A stretch of 64,000 nucleotides of DNA, taken from an uncultured Bacteroidaceae bacterium. Lineage in GTDB: Bacteria; Bacteroidota; Bacteroidia; Bacteroidales; Bacteroidaceae. The notes under the pieces were generated by a model. It searched no databases, was not told the DNA's origin, and worked only from the letters and a program-made list of their open reading frames with translations. A program made the position numbers and the translations under genes. Location of the stretch: positions 1 through 64,000 of the forward strand of contig CAJOHO010000005.1 in NCBI GenBank assembly GCA_905234555.1. Direction: 5' to 3'. Shown in pieces: positions 53,839-63,571 of the stretch (positions are counted from its first letter, which is position 1; each line of letters opens with the position of its first letter).

Positions 53839-53846
53839 ATAACTTT
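53839..53846 (+). promoter_or_regulatory. -7 element of HU gene promoter
   Basis: TAACTTTG about 120 bp upstream of the HU start. Confidence 0.6.
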
Positions 53847-53966
53847 GTAACCAAACTCCGCTTTCCGACAGCGAAATGGAGAGAAAGACCGAGTCTGAAC
53901 AGATAAAACAAAACGATTATAGTTTAACTATTACAGTTTTTAATAACTAATTTAATTTCTAATTTT

Positions 53967-54239
53967 ATGAACAAAAGTGAACTCGTAAGCGAAATCGCAG
54001 CAAAGGCTGGATTGAGCAAGGCAGACGCAAAGAAGGCTCTCGACGCTACCGTTGAAGCTATCGCTGACGCATTGAAGGCAGGCGACAAGATCGCACTCGT
54101 TGGTTTTGGTACATTCTCAGTAGCTGAGCGTGGTGCTCGTCAGGGTATCAACCCACTCACCAAGCAGACTATCACCATCGCTGCCAAGAAGACTGCCAAG
54201 TTCAAGGGTGGTGCAGAACTCAATGCTGCTCTGAACTAA
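53967..54239 (+). CDS. HU family DNA-binding protein
   Basis: [90 protein letters not shown]. Confidence 0.97.
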   Translation: MNKSELVSEIAAKAGLSKADAKKALDATVEAIADALKAGDKIALVGFGTFSVAERGARQGINPLTKQTITIAAKKTAKFKGGAELNAALN

Positions 54240-54255
54240 TCGTCAGAACCTTCAA

Positions 54256-54292
54256 AAGAAAAAGGAATCTCTACCAGAGGTTCCTTTTTTGT
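54256..54292 (+). terminator. HU gene terminator
   Basis: AAAAGGAAtCTCT acc AGAGgTTCCTTTTTT. Confidence 0.8.
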
Positions 54293-54326
54293 TGCAACCA
54301 ACACAGACTTTTAAGTTCCCTTCCCT

Positions 54327-56117
54327 TCACTCTAACCAGCCCTCACGATCCAAGTTGCGATAACCGATGGCCTCAGCGATATGATGGGAGAGAATATTGG
54401 CTGAACCATCAAGGTCGGCAATGGTACGGGCAACTTTCAAGATACGGTCATAAGCACGAGCAGAGAGGTTCAGCCTCCGCATAGCCATACGCAGGTGGTT
54501 CATCGACTCATCATCCAGAGATGCATACTTCTGCAGAAGAGAAGTCGTCATCTGCGCATTGCAATAAACACCCTTCACACCACGGAACCGCTCCTCCTGT
54601 ATCTTGCGGGCACGAATCACACGCTCGCGGATACTCGCACTCGATTCACCCTTCGGAGCCTTGGCAATATCCTCGAAAGGAACACTTTCCACCTCAATCT
54701 GAATATCAATGCGATCGAGCAACGGTCCGGAAATCTTGTTCATATAACGCTGAATCTGCGCAGGCGTACAAGCACATCGATGCGTAGGATGATGATGATA
54801 GCCACAAGGACACGGGTTCATCGAGGCAACCAGCATGAACGAACAAGGAAGCGTGAATGTGTAACGGGCACGGCTGATCGTGATGATACGGTCTTCCAGC
54901 GGCTGACGCAGAGTTTCGAGAACCGAACGCGAAAATTCAGGCAGTTCATCAAGGAAAAGCACACCATTATGAGCCAGACAGACCTCACCAGGCGTAAAAG
55001 TATTGCCACCTCCCACCAACGCCACGTCACTCACCGTGTGGTGGGGCGAACGGAAAGGACGTTGACTGATAAGCGTAGAATGGCGGTTGAGCTTGCCTGC
55101 CACGCTGTGAATCTGCGTTGTTTCCAAACTTTCTTCCAAAGAAAGAGGAGGGAGGATGCTGGGCAGGCGCTTCGCCATCATCGACTTTCCACAACCAGGA
55201 CTACCCACCAGCAGAATATTGTGACCACCGGCAGAAGCCACCTCGAAAGCACGCTTCACGTTCTCCTGACCCTTCACCTCATCAAAATCATAGTCAAACA
55301 CACACTGCTGAGCATAGAACTCCTCGCGCGTGTGAACCACAGTAGGCTTATAGAACGCCCGTGCACAGAGAATGTTCACCACCTCCGAGATATGACTCAC
55401 CCCATAAACCTGCAAGGTATCCACCACGGCAGCCTCACGGGCATTCTCTTCCGGCACGAACAACGCTTCAAACTTCTCAGCACGCGCCTTGATAGCAATA
55501 GGCAACACCCCCTTGACAGGCTGGATGCTACCATCCAGTCCCAATTCCCCCACAAACATAAATCGATCCAAATCCTGACTCACCCCCTGACTCTGAACCA
55601 TATTCGCACCATTGGTCAGATTTGCGCCGTTGGTCAGATTTGCGCCGTTGGTCAAGTTCGAGAGTTGAATTTGGTTTTGATTAGGGTTCGAGCTTAGAGG
55701 TTGATTGGAGTTCAAACTAAGGGGTTGGGAGGGGTTAGAACTTAGAGGTTGGGAGGGGTTAGAGGCGCTGTTGGGTTTGGGATTGGGATTAGGGGGGCAG
55801 TTAGGATTGGAGTTGGAGGGGCGGAGCATACCGAAGGCGGCCATCATACCGATGGCGATGGGGAGGTCGAAGCCGGACCCTTCCTTTCGGAGGTCGGCAG
55901 GAGCGAGGTTTACCACCGTGCGGTGTACGGGAGGCTGGAAATTGTTCACCTTTAGGGCCGACAGAATGCGCTCCTGACTCTCCTTGACCGCATTGTCGGG
56001 AAGACCCACAATCACCACCGCCGGATGATCATTACACGGCTCCGTATTGATCTCAATCGTAATCGGAATCGCCTGCAACCCCTGCAGCGTCGCACTATAT
56101 ACTTTCGCAAGATTCAT
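54327..56117 (-). CDS. comM: YifB/ComM family Mg-chelatase-like AAA ATPase with low-complexity insertion
   Basis: FVGELGLDGSIQPVKGVLPIA, GSPGCGKSMMAKRLPSILPP, FLDELPEFSRSVLETLRQPLED, NPCPCGY. Confidence 0.93.
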   Translation of the reverse strand: MNLAKVYSATLQGLQAIPITIEINTEPCNDHPAVVIVGLPDNAVKESQERILSALKVNNFQPPVHRTVVNLAPADLRKEGSGFDLPIAIGMMAAFGMLRPSNSNPNCPPNPNPKPNSASNPSQPLSSNPSQPLSLNSNQPLSSNPNQNQIQLSNLTNGANLTNGANLTNGANMVQSQGVSQDLDRFMFVGELGLDGSIQPVKGVLPIAIKARAEKFEALFVPEENAREAAVVDTLQVYGVSHISEVVNILCARAFYKPTVVHTREEFYAQQCVFDYDFDEVKGQENVKRAFEVASAGGHNILLVGSPGCGKSMMAKRLPSILPPLSLEESLETTQIHSVAGKLNRHSTLISQRPFRSPHHTVSDVALVGGGNTFTPGEVCLAHNGVLFLDELPEFSRSVLETLRQPLEDRIITISRARYTFTLPCSFMLVASMNPCPCGYHHHPTHRCACTPAQIQRYMNKISGPLLDRIDIQIEVESVPFEDIAKAPKGESSASIRERVIRARKIQEERFRGVKGVYCNAQMTTSLLQKYASLDDESMNHLRMAMRRLNLSARAYDRILKVARTIADLDGSANILSHHIAEAIGYRNLDREGWLE

Positions 56118-56229
56118 ATATTATCCTCTTAAATTGATACAACTTCATGAAAGCTCTCATACTGAGCTGTTTTTTTAATGGGCTGAATGGGTTTATTGGG
56201 CGGAATGGGCGGAATGAACCGAATGAAAC

Positions 56230-57255
56230 TTAAGTTACATGCTCTATCACTCGTTCCACGATTTGCTGGGGGGTGATATGGGTCATGCAGCGCAAATCTC
56301 CGAATTTGCAGGGTTTCTTGCCGTAGATGGAGCAGGGTCGGCACACCAGGTCTGCATCCTGAATGATGAGGTTGTCGGGCTGCTGCCAGGGGGTGAAACC
56401 TGCCTTGGGATGGGTGGCTCCCCAAATGGAGATGACGGGGATGCCGGTGAGGGTGGCGATATGCATATTGGCTGAATCCATGGCTATCATCACGCGCAGA
56501 CGACTCATAAGCTGCATCTCCTCATGCAGCCCTTCAAGCTTTCCGCATACTGACGTTATCTGTGGCTGCTCCCAACTCTCCATCAATGCTGTCTCGTGAG
56601 GACCTGCACCAAAAAGGAGCACTTCGAAGCCCAGACTTGCCAGTTGTTTTGCCACATCGTGCATCTGCTCCAACGGATAAATCTTGCCTGGGTGAGCTGC
56701 AAAGGGGGCAATTCCAATCCAGGGCTTTTCCCGATGAATTCGCAGTTTTTGACTTATTTCCGCCAGTTTTTCCTCTGACGGAACCTCAAAAGGAGGAAGG
56801 GGTGCCGACAAATCTACGGGCAGGGAAAGTCGCTTCAACACATCGGCATAACGCTCTACGGTGTGGCACAGGGGTGAGGCGTCGAGTCCGTGACCCAGCA
56901 ACTGCTTCTTCTCCGCACGTCCCTTGTCGATAACTGCTACCTTCACACCTGCCCAACGGAAACGGCGACGCAGGTATTTCGTGCGTAGTACATCGTGGAA
57001 ATCTGCCACTGCATCGAAGGGCGTGGCCTTTACTTTCTTGAAGAGTCGATTGAGTCCTCCAAATCCTTTATACTGGTTGAGATCCACACCCATGAGATGG
57101 ATGTTCGGCTCGGCTGGGACAAAGAGCTGCGTAAGGCGCTGACGCGTCAGCACTGTAATATCCAGGTCGGGATATTGCAGTGCTAACCTTCTCACCAGGG
57201 GAACCATCATGGCTACGTCGCCCATGGCGGAGAAACGGATAATGAGCAGCTTCAT
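56230..57255 (-). CDS. Glycosyltransferase family 9
   Basis: MKLLIIRFSAMGDVAMMVPLVRRLALQYPDLDITVLTR, MIAMDSANMHIATLTGIPVISIWGATHPKAGFTPW. Confidence 0.9.
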   Translation of the reverse strand: MKLLIIRFSAMGDVAMMVPLVRRLALQYPDLDITVLTRQRLTQLFVPAEPNIHLMGVDLNQYKGFGGLNRLFKKVKATPFDAVADFHDVLRTKYLRRRFRWAGVKVAVIDKGRAEKKQLLGHGLDASPLCHTVERYADVLKRLSLPVDLSAPLPPFEVPSEEKLAEISQKLRIHREKPWIGIAPFAAHPGKIYPLEQMHDVAKQLASLGFEVLLFGAGPHETALMESWEQPQITSVCGKLEGLHEEMQLMSRLRVMIAMDSANMHIATLTGIPVISIWGATHPKAGFTPWQQPDNLIIQDADLVCRPCSIYGKKPCKFGDLRCMTHITPQQIVERVIEHVT

Positions 57256-57295
57256 TGAGTGAAGGGTGGAAAGTGAAGAGTGAAGAATGGAGAGT

Positions 57296-57397
57296 TCCTC
57301 GCGGAAAAACGCGAGGCACAGTGGGGGAACGCGAGGCACTGTGAATAACCCACGGCTGACGCCGAGGGCACAGTGGCAAGACGCGAGGACAGCGGGA
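57296..57397. repeat. REP-like dispersed palindromic elements
   Basis: ttcctcgcggaaaaacgcgaggcacagtg...aacccacggctgacgccgagggcacagtggcaagacgcgagg. Confidence 0.85.
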
Positions 57398-57399
57398 TC

Positions 57400-58002
57400 C
57401 TATTTCTTATAAAGGATGGGGTTGGTGCTGGGGTCGTTGTACATCTTCATCTGCTTATACACTTTCATGTATTTGCGGCCTGCAGCGATGTCGTCGAGCA
57501 GCTGGTCGATGGCAGAAGAGAGGTCCTTCCGCTGTTCGAGGAGCACGTCGAGTTTCTGCTGACACTTGGCGATGTGTTCGGCGCTGGCATCTGTACGTGC
57601 CACCTGTTCACGCATGTGGTAGATCTTCAGTGCGAGGATGCTGAGGCGATCGACAGCCCAGGCAGGACTTTCAGTGTTGATGACTGCATCAGCCTGTGGC
57701 TTCACGTCCTTGTAGAAGTCGAGGAAATAGCTGTCAATCATCTCCACAAGGTCTGTGCGGTCCTGGTTGCTCTTGTCGATACGACGTTTCAGCGTCATAC
57801 CTGCCACAGGGTCGATCTGAGGATCACGAATCAAATCCTCGAAGTGCCACTGAACGGTGTCAATCCAGTTCTTCAGGTACAGGTAGAACTCGATGCTTCC
57901 CTGAACGTACGGATTGTGGATGGGCTGATCGACATTGTCTGTCACATGATAATCTGCAATTGCCTGTTCGAAAATAGGCATGGCTCTCTGAGTAAAAGTC
58001 AT
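57400..58002 (-). CDS. DUF4254 family protein
   Basis: IYLKNWIDTVQWHFEDLIRDPQIDPVAGMTLKRRIDKSNQDRTDLVEMIDSYF-type sequence. Confidence 0.85.
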   Translation of the reverse strand: MTFTQRAMPIFEQAIADYHVTDNVDQPIHNPYVQGSIEFYLYLKNWIDTVQWHFEDLIRDPQIDPVAGMTLKRRIDKSNQDRTDLVEMIDSYFLDFYKDVKPQADAVINTESPAWAVDRLSILALKIYHMREQVARTDASAEHIAKCQQKLDVLLEQRKDLSSAIDQLLDDIAAGRKYMKVYKQMKMYNDPSTNPILYKK

Positions 58003-58150
58003 TTTATTTACAATTTAAAGATTGACGATTTACGATTTATTGATGATTTATAGTGCAAATCTACATAAAGAAAACGACTTTCGCAACTTTTTTGCCTTTT
58101 TCTTTATACTTTGTACTTCGTTCTATGTACTTTTTCTTAACTTTGCACCC

Positions 58151-59197
58151 ATGGAAGCAGTTGTAGATGACAAAATTCCGTATATCCAAGGACAGATAGA
58201 ACGGCTCGTTGACGAGGTGGTTTACCTGCCTGGCAGCGAGATTTCGGCTGCTGTTGTTCGTGATGCCGACATCTTAGTTGTAAGAACGCGGACACATTGC
58301 AACCGTTCCCTTCTGGAAGGCTCCCAAGTACGCCTCATCGTCACAGCCACCATCGGCTTCGATCATCTCGACACCGACTACTTGGAAGCAGCAGGCATCC
58401 GCTGGACGAACTGCCCTGGTTGTAACGCATCGTCTGTCTGCCAGTATGTGCACAACTCCCTGCTGGCAACTGGCTTTCTCACGTCCTCCTCTCCAGAACC
58501 CTTAGTGGCAGGTGTGGTGGGCGTAGGTCATGTGGGCAGTCTGGTGGCTGCCGACCTTCAGGCAGCAGGACTGAAAGTTCTGCTCTGCGACCCTCCACGT
58601 GCAAGAAAAGAAAAAGATTTTCGTTCTATTCCCTTGGAACGACTGGCTGAGGAGTGTGACATCATCACGTTTCACACTCCTCTGAACCGAGAAGGTGAAG
58701 ACGCCACCTACCATCTGGGTGATACGGCTTTTTTCAGGTCTTTACGCCGTTGTCCTGTCATCATCAACTCCAGCCGAGGCGAAGTCATCGACAACGCAGC
58801 GCTGGTCCAAGCCTTAGACTCCCGTCAGGTGCGAGCTGCCATCATCGACACCTGGGAAAACGAACCCGACATCAATCCCGACCTCCTTCAGCGGGCTGTC
58901 ATTGCCACACCACATATTGCCGGTTACAGCGCCGACGGCAAAGCCAACGCCACACGTATGTCGCTGCAAGCCATTGCCGAGTTCCTCCACAAACCTTTCA
59001 CATTAAGCATCCAGCCCCCTACCCTTCCCTCCGATTATCACTACGGAGCCGTCGCAGAAGGTCCTCTCCGTCTCTACGATCCTCGCGTCGATACACAGCA
59101 GCTACAATCCCATCCTGCTTCCTTTGAACAACTCAGAGGCAACTATCCCCTCCGTCGCGAACATCTCAATCCTATCGGTCGACTGATAGGGTTCTGA
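58151..59197 (+). CDS. pdxB: Erythronate-4-phosphate dehydrogenase
   Basis: MEAVVDDKIPYIQGQIERLVDEVVYLPGSEISAAVVRDADILVVRTRTHCNRSLLEGS, GVVGVGHVGSLVAADLQAAGLKVLLCDPPRA; promoter immediately upstream. Confidence 0.94.
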   Translation: MEAVVDDKIPYIQGQIERLVDEVVYLPGSEISAAVVRDADILVVRTRTHCNRSLLEGSQVRLIVTATIGFDHLDTDYLEAAGIRWTNCPGCNASSVCQYVHNSLLATGFLTSSSPEPLVAGVVGVGHVGSLVAADLQAAGLKVLLCDPPRARKEKDFRSIPLERLAEECDIITFHTPLNREGEDATYHLGDTAFFRSLRRCPVIINSSRGEVIDNAALVQALDSRQVRAAIIDTWENEPDINPDLLQRAVIATPHIAGYSADGKANATRMSLQAIAEFLHKPFTLSIQPPTLPSDYHYGAVAEGPLRLYDPRVDTQQLQSHPASFEQLRGNYPLRREHLNPIGRLIGF

Positions 59198-59210
59198 CAG
59201 TTTTATTGAA

Positions 59211-60377
59211 CTAAATACTTATCATGAGTTTGGCAAGAGCGAAACCCATGTAGGTACCGATGGCATAGCCGAAAAGACCGACGGCTATGCCTGGACCGAT
59301 GACGGCTTTGTTCTTCAGGGCGCTGCCCATGACAGGAGCAAAAGGTGGGGAACAGATAAGCGAGATGCTGGTGGTGAGGGTGGTGTCGGTGTCGATGCGG
59401 AAAATGGCGCTGAGCAACACATGGAAAAAGAGGGAACCGAGGGTGGCGACGGTGATGAAGAGGAAGACGTCGGTGTTGACGTCGGTCAGCGTCTTCAGGC
59501 TTACTTGTGAGGCTACTGCCACACTGAAGATGAGGATGAAGAAGGTGCCTGCCTCGAAGGTTCGTTTCAAGGAACGGACTTTGGGATGCAGCGAGGAGAG
59601 AACGGACAGCAGGCTGAGACTCAGGATAAATACGCTTTGGAAGGCATCCTTGGGCATGAGGCTGGCGATGCCTGCGCTGACAGCAATGATTCCAATGGTA
59701 AGCAGGAGACTGTACCCCAGGTCTTTCATGTTATCTCGACGGAAGAGACCTAAGAAGAGTTCTTCCTCGTGGTTTTCGGCAGAGAGACCGCTGAGGGCTG
59801 TACTTTCTGTATTCTTGTCGGCTTTGAAATCGGGCATAAACAGGCGGAGGACGCGCTTCCCTGCTATAATCACAAAGAAAAGATAGACGGCACTCATCAC
59901 TGTGCTATAAGCTGAGGTGAGGATGTAGGTTGTGTCATCGACGCCGAGGGCTATCTTCAGGGAGGCAAGGTTGGCATTTCCGCCTGTGTAGAGTCCTGTG
60001 AGCATACCACCGATATTGGCGAAGAGTGAAGGGTTGCTCTGCCCATAAAGGAGGAATCCCAAAAGGATGGCGAGGGCACAACCCAACAGCGCAAGGATGG
60101 TGCTTTTGATGAATGAAGGAGCCAGCCGTGCCCACGCTTTCAGGTCGGCAGAGAACAGCAGCAGAGGGATGGCAAAAGGAATGGCTGCTGAGGCAACGGT
60201 GGTCTGAACGGCGTGGGTCTGTTCTGTGTCGGGGATGAGTCCTAACAGGCCTAATGTGCAGCCAATGATATAGGCGAGGATGATACTGCCGATTCGTCGC
60301 AACACGCGGCTTTTGTATGTGAGCCACAGGATCAGGAGCGGCGATAGCAGGCAAATGAGGATGATGACGATGTTCAT
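59211..60377 (-). CDS. DUF819 family membrane protein
   Basis: Multi-TM; LIPDTEQTHAVQTTVASAAIPFAIPLLLFSADLKAWARLAPSFIKS, IGGMLTGLYTGGNANLASLKIALGVDD. Confidence 0.85.
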   Translation of the reverse strand: MNIVIILICLLSPLLILWLTYKSRVLRRIGSIILAYIIGCTLGLLGLIPDTEQTHAVQTTVASAAIPFAIPLLLFSADLKAWARLAPSFIKSTILALLGCALAILLGFLLYGQSNPSLFANIGGMLTGLYTGGNANLASLKIALGVDDTTYILTSAYSTVMSAVYLFFVIIAGKRVLRLFMPDFKADKNTESTALSGLSAENHEEELFLGLFRRDNMKDLGYSLLLTIGIIAVSAGIASLMPKDAFQSVFILSLSLLSVLSSLHPKVRSLKRTFEAGTFFILIFSVAVASQVSLKTLTDVNTDVFLFITVATLGSLFFHVLLSAIFRIDTDTTLTTSISLICSPPFAPVMGSALKNKAVIGPGIAVGLFGYAIGTYMGFALAKLMISI

Positions 60378-60381
60378 GTTT

Positions 60382-60452
60382 TTTCCTCGCGGAAAAGCGC
60401 GAGGCACTGTTAATGACCCACGGCTGACGCCGCGGGCACGGTGGCTAAACGG
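60382..60452. repeat. REP-like dispersed palindromic element
   Basis: ttcctcgcggaaaagcgcgaggcactgttaatgacccacggctgacgccgcgggcacggtggctaaacgg. Confidence 0.85.
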
Positions 60453-60455
60453 GGC

Positions 60456-61427
60456 TTAATGTTTGACGAGGTGGTAGAACCAACGAAGGGTTTTTCCTAA
60501 CCAGGTGTAACGGATGCCCCAATCGCGGATGGCTTCGCGGAAAAGGTCTTCGATGGCAGGATCGACTGCTGGTGTCTGACGGGTGACGGGAACAGGATGC
60601 TGAAGCGGTTCACGGTCGAAGGCATAGCGCTGCAGCAGTCGTGACGAAGAGAAGTGAGTGCCGTTACGTAGTCCGATGTTACGAACGAGTGTGTGGGTGG
60701 GATAGAGGCAAAGACCGCCAGCCTTACGGATGGCAATCTCCCAGCAGCAATCCCAAGGGATGGGATTTTTCTTCAACGATTTGAGGCAGGGGAACACGCC
60801 TCCATATTGTATGGCATCGATATCTTCGGGTGTCAACACGGCAAGGGCTTCTTCCTCGCTTTGGAAATGGTGGAAATGCTGCTGCCAGCGGTCGCGCCAG
60901 GTTGCCCAACCCCAGCCAGCCATGTGGGGAGTGAAGTAGAAGGCAGACCCCTCCCCAGCCCTCCCACAAGGGGAGGGAGTAGTTACTCCGTCTGCAGACT
61001 GATTCATTGAAGAGATTTCCAGGTTGGTGAAACCACCTATGTGCATGACGCGAGGGTCGTCCTGATAGGTGGTGAGGGCATCGTTGATGAACTGGAGGAA
61101 GTAGGGAGAAGTAACGATGTCGTCTTCGAGGACACAAATGGTGTCATAATGTTGCAGCACATAGTCGATGCCTTCGATGATATTGCGCTCAAGATAGTAA
61201 TTCTCTGGACGCAGTACCAACGTGAGACTGCGGAACGGATGGTTCTGCTCCAGCTCATGCAGATAGCTGCGGACTTCGTTGACCTGCTTCCACGAACGTT
61301 CGTCCTTGCCTCCATCGGCAAAGACATAAACGTCGGTCTCAGCTACCAGCGTGTTCTGCATGAGGGCAGCGAGGGTGCGGCGGGTATTATCCACGCGGTT
61401 ATAGACGAAAACGGCAACGGGAGTCAT
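60456..61427 (-). CDS. Glycosyltransferase (GT2-like)
   Basis: MTPVAVFVYNRVDNTRRTLAALMQN, ICVLEDDIVTSPYFLQFINDAL, GWGWATWRDRW. Confidence 0.85.
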   Translation of the reverse strand: MTPVAVFVYNRVDNTRRTLAALMQNTLVAETDVYVFADGGKDERSWKQVNEVRSYLHELEQNHPFRSLTLVLRPENYYLERNIIEGIDYVLQHYDTICVLEDDIVTSPYFLQFINDALTTYQDDPRVMHIGGFTNLEISSMNQSADGVTTPSPCGRAGEGSAFYFTPHMAGWGWATWRDRWQQHFHHFQSEEEALAVLTPEDIDAIQYGGVFPCLKSLKKNPIPWDCCWEIAIRKAGGLCLYPTHTLVRNIGLRNGTHFSSSRLLQRYAFDREPLQHPVPVTRQTPAVDPAIEDLFREAIRDWGIRYTWLGKTLRWFYHLVKH

Positions 61428-61471
61428 CTCTATTGATTATCTTCTCGCGGAAAAACCGCGAAACGCTTTGG

Positions 61472-62290
61472 TTAATCCTGAATGGTGAGTTCGTCGGAAT
61501 GGAGATGCATATCATCCAGGTTAGGAAGTTGCATGTAGTCACCGAACTTATCACAGAGATATGGGTCGCAATCGTGGGGAACAGGCATGGGATGTTCCTC
61601 AAACGGACGGGTGGAAAGTGGGAACATATAGCTGTCTCGTCGGATATCGTCGTAAGGAATGCCGTAGCTGTAGCGAATTTTCTTTCCTACAGGACAGATG
61701 TGGGCAAAGGCACGAAGCATCGGGAAGACAAAACGGGCATTGAAACGATAGATGCGGCGCACACGTCTTTTGGCTTCGTCATCGGAGTATTTGGGGTTGT
61801 TCAGCACCTTATAGGTACGACCTAAGGTTCGGCAGGAAATCCATCGGAGCCATTGAGGAGCACGTTCCATCGGGAAGATGTCGATGTAAATGCCTCGCAT
61901 CTGGAAGATACGGTCGTAGCGGTTGGTCTCAGCCAAATAACTGCGTTTATCGCGCAGTTTGGCGTAAGCATAAAAATAACCGTCGTCAGTCTCAGGAGTC
62001 TGAAGCTGCAAGTTGTCGGGGAGTTCCTGAGGCAGTATTTTAAGAAGACGAAGATAGTCGGACCGCAGCATCTCAACATCAAGGTCGTCGTCCCAAGGGA
62101 TATAACCACCATGCCGAACACAACCCAACAGCGTTCCAGAACAGAGCCAGTACTGGATGTTATGCTTCTGGCAGATGCGATCGAACGTCAGCAGCATTTC
62201 CGTCATGCGGTTTTGCTGACGACGCAGAAGCGAACCTTCGGGATTGAAACGTTGTTTGAGTTCTTGGGGATCAAATTCTGTTGATTTCAT
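61472..62290 (-). CDS. LicD family protein
   Basis: IQYWLCSGTLLGCVRHGGYIPWDDDLDVEMLRSDYLRL, RGIYIDIFPMERAP. Confidence 0.92.
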   Translation of the reverse strand: MKSTEFDPQELKQRFNPEGSLLRRQQNRMTEMLLTFDRICQKHNIQYWLCSGTLLGCVRHGGYIPWDDDLDVEMLRSDYLRLLKILPQELPDNLQLQTPETDDGYFYAYAKLRDKRSYLAETNRYDRIFQMRGIYIDIFPMERAPQWLRWISCRTLGRTYKVLNNPKYSDDEAKRRVRRIYRFNARFVFPMLRAFAHICPVGKKIRYSYGIPYDDIRRDSYMFPLSTRPFEEHPMPVPHDCDPYLCDKFGDYMQLPNLDDMHLHSDELTIQD

Positions 62291-62317
62291 GATAACGCGA
62301 GAACGATTTTGCCGTAT

Positions 62318-63055
62318 TTAACGCTGATCTCTTACCTTTACTTTATAGTCATAGCTGTGACGGCCCTCCGCACGGAAATCTTCGTGATAGCGCCGCAACA
62401 CATGTTGATACACTTCGTCGTATTGTGGAATGAAGAGATCGTCTCCCTGCTCCAAATGAGTGATAATGTCACGGGCAAGGGGTTGGATCTCTGGCAGGTC
62501 GTTGGTCGCAGCACCATTAAAACGTGTACCTCGGATAGAGCCAGGAGCCACGCAAAGGACACGATTCTGTGTGCCGGCTTTCTCCAGTTCCACGTTGACA
62601 CTCTCGCAAAAGATGCGAAGGGCTGCCTTCGTAGCAGCATAGACCGAAAAGAACGGTGAAGAAAGATAGCCGGCAATGCTGGACATCAATCCACAACGGA
62701 AAGGTGTGGGCGAAAGCAAGCGATCGTAGAAGCGACGGATGATGCGGATGGTGGCAACCGTGTTCACTTCGAACGAACGACGGATGGTGTCTTCATCGAC
62801 TTCCGAGAAAAGCGCCAGCCGTCCAAACCCAGCCGTAAGCATGAGCGCATCGATGTCCTGATACTGATCAAACAGGCTGTAGTCTTCACTACACACATCG
62901 AACTGCACACTGCTAATCTTGGGATGAGAGAATTCTGCAGGGAACGGGGCTTTGTCCACCACATATACCTGCTCACAATCATCTCGCTGGGCCATCTCCA
63001 CAGCGACACCCAGTCCTATGCCGTTGGCTCCTCCAACTATCAGAATCCGTTTCAT
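62318..63055 (-). CDS. SDR family NAD(P)-dependent oxidoreductase
   Basis: ILIVGGANGIGLGVAVEMAQRDDCEQVYVVDK, MLTAGFGRLALF, SSIAGYLSSPFFSVYAATKAALRIFCESV. Confidence 0.9.
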   Translation of the reverse strand: MKRILIVGGANGIGLGVAVEMAQRDDCEQVYVVDKAPFPAEFSHPKISSVQFDVCSEDYSLFDQYQDIDALMLTAGFGRLALFSEVDEDTIRRSFEVNTVATIRIIRRFYDRLLSPTPFRCGLMSSIAGYLSSPFFSVYAATKAALRIFCESVNVELEKAGTQNRVLCVAPGSIRGTRFNGAATNDLPEIQPLARDIITHLEQGDDLFIPQYDEVYQHVLRRYHEDFRAEGRHSYDYKVKVRDQR

Positions 63056-63056
63056 G

Positions 63057-63515
63057 TTATTTGACCCTCACATCTGGGTTAACACGACTCTCTACCTGAC
63101 TCTTCATGTCCTGATAATTGGCAAGAATCTCTTCCTTAATCTTCGTACTGCTTACGCCTTCGCCGTAGGGGAAATAAAAGACTGTGACGCCCAGTTCTTT
63201 CAGATAGTCGTACTTACCAGTCCAGTCGTCACCAACGACAAACACATCGATATTCAGTTTTTTGACAATCTCTGTGTGGTCGAGCGAATGCTGTGGAATG
63301 ACCACATCAGGATATTTCAGCGCCTCAATGATGGCAATTCGCTCCTCAAACGGAATGATGGGAGGACGCTTATAACTGCACACCAGTTCATCGGTACTGA
63401 CGCCGACGATGAGCGTATCGCCCAGCCCGCGTGCATACTTAATCATCTTAAGATGGTTGGAATGGAACATGTCGAAGGTTCCACTGGTGTAAACGACAAC
63501 TTTATTGTTATACAT
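63057..63515 (-). CDS. Cytidylyltransferase family (TagD-like)
   Basis: VYTSGTFDMFHSNHLKMIKYARGLGDTLIVGVSTDELV, GEGVSSTKIKEEI. Confidence 0.92.
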   Translation of the reverse strand: MYNNKVVVYTSGTFDMFHSNHLKMIKYARGLGDTLIVGVSTDELVCSYKRPPIIPFEERIAIIEALKYPDVVIPQHSLDHTEIVKKLNIDVFVVGDDWTGKYDYLKELGVTVFYFPYGEGVSSTKIKEEILANYQDMKSQVESRVNPDVRVK

Positions 63516-63571
63516 ATATGGTATGAATTTGAATGTACAAAGATAATACTTTCCGTTGAAAACAGAAAATA

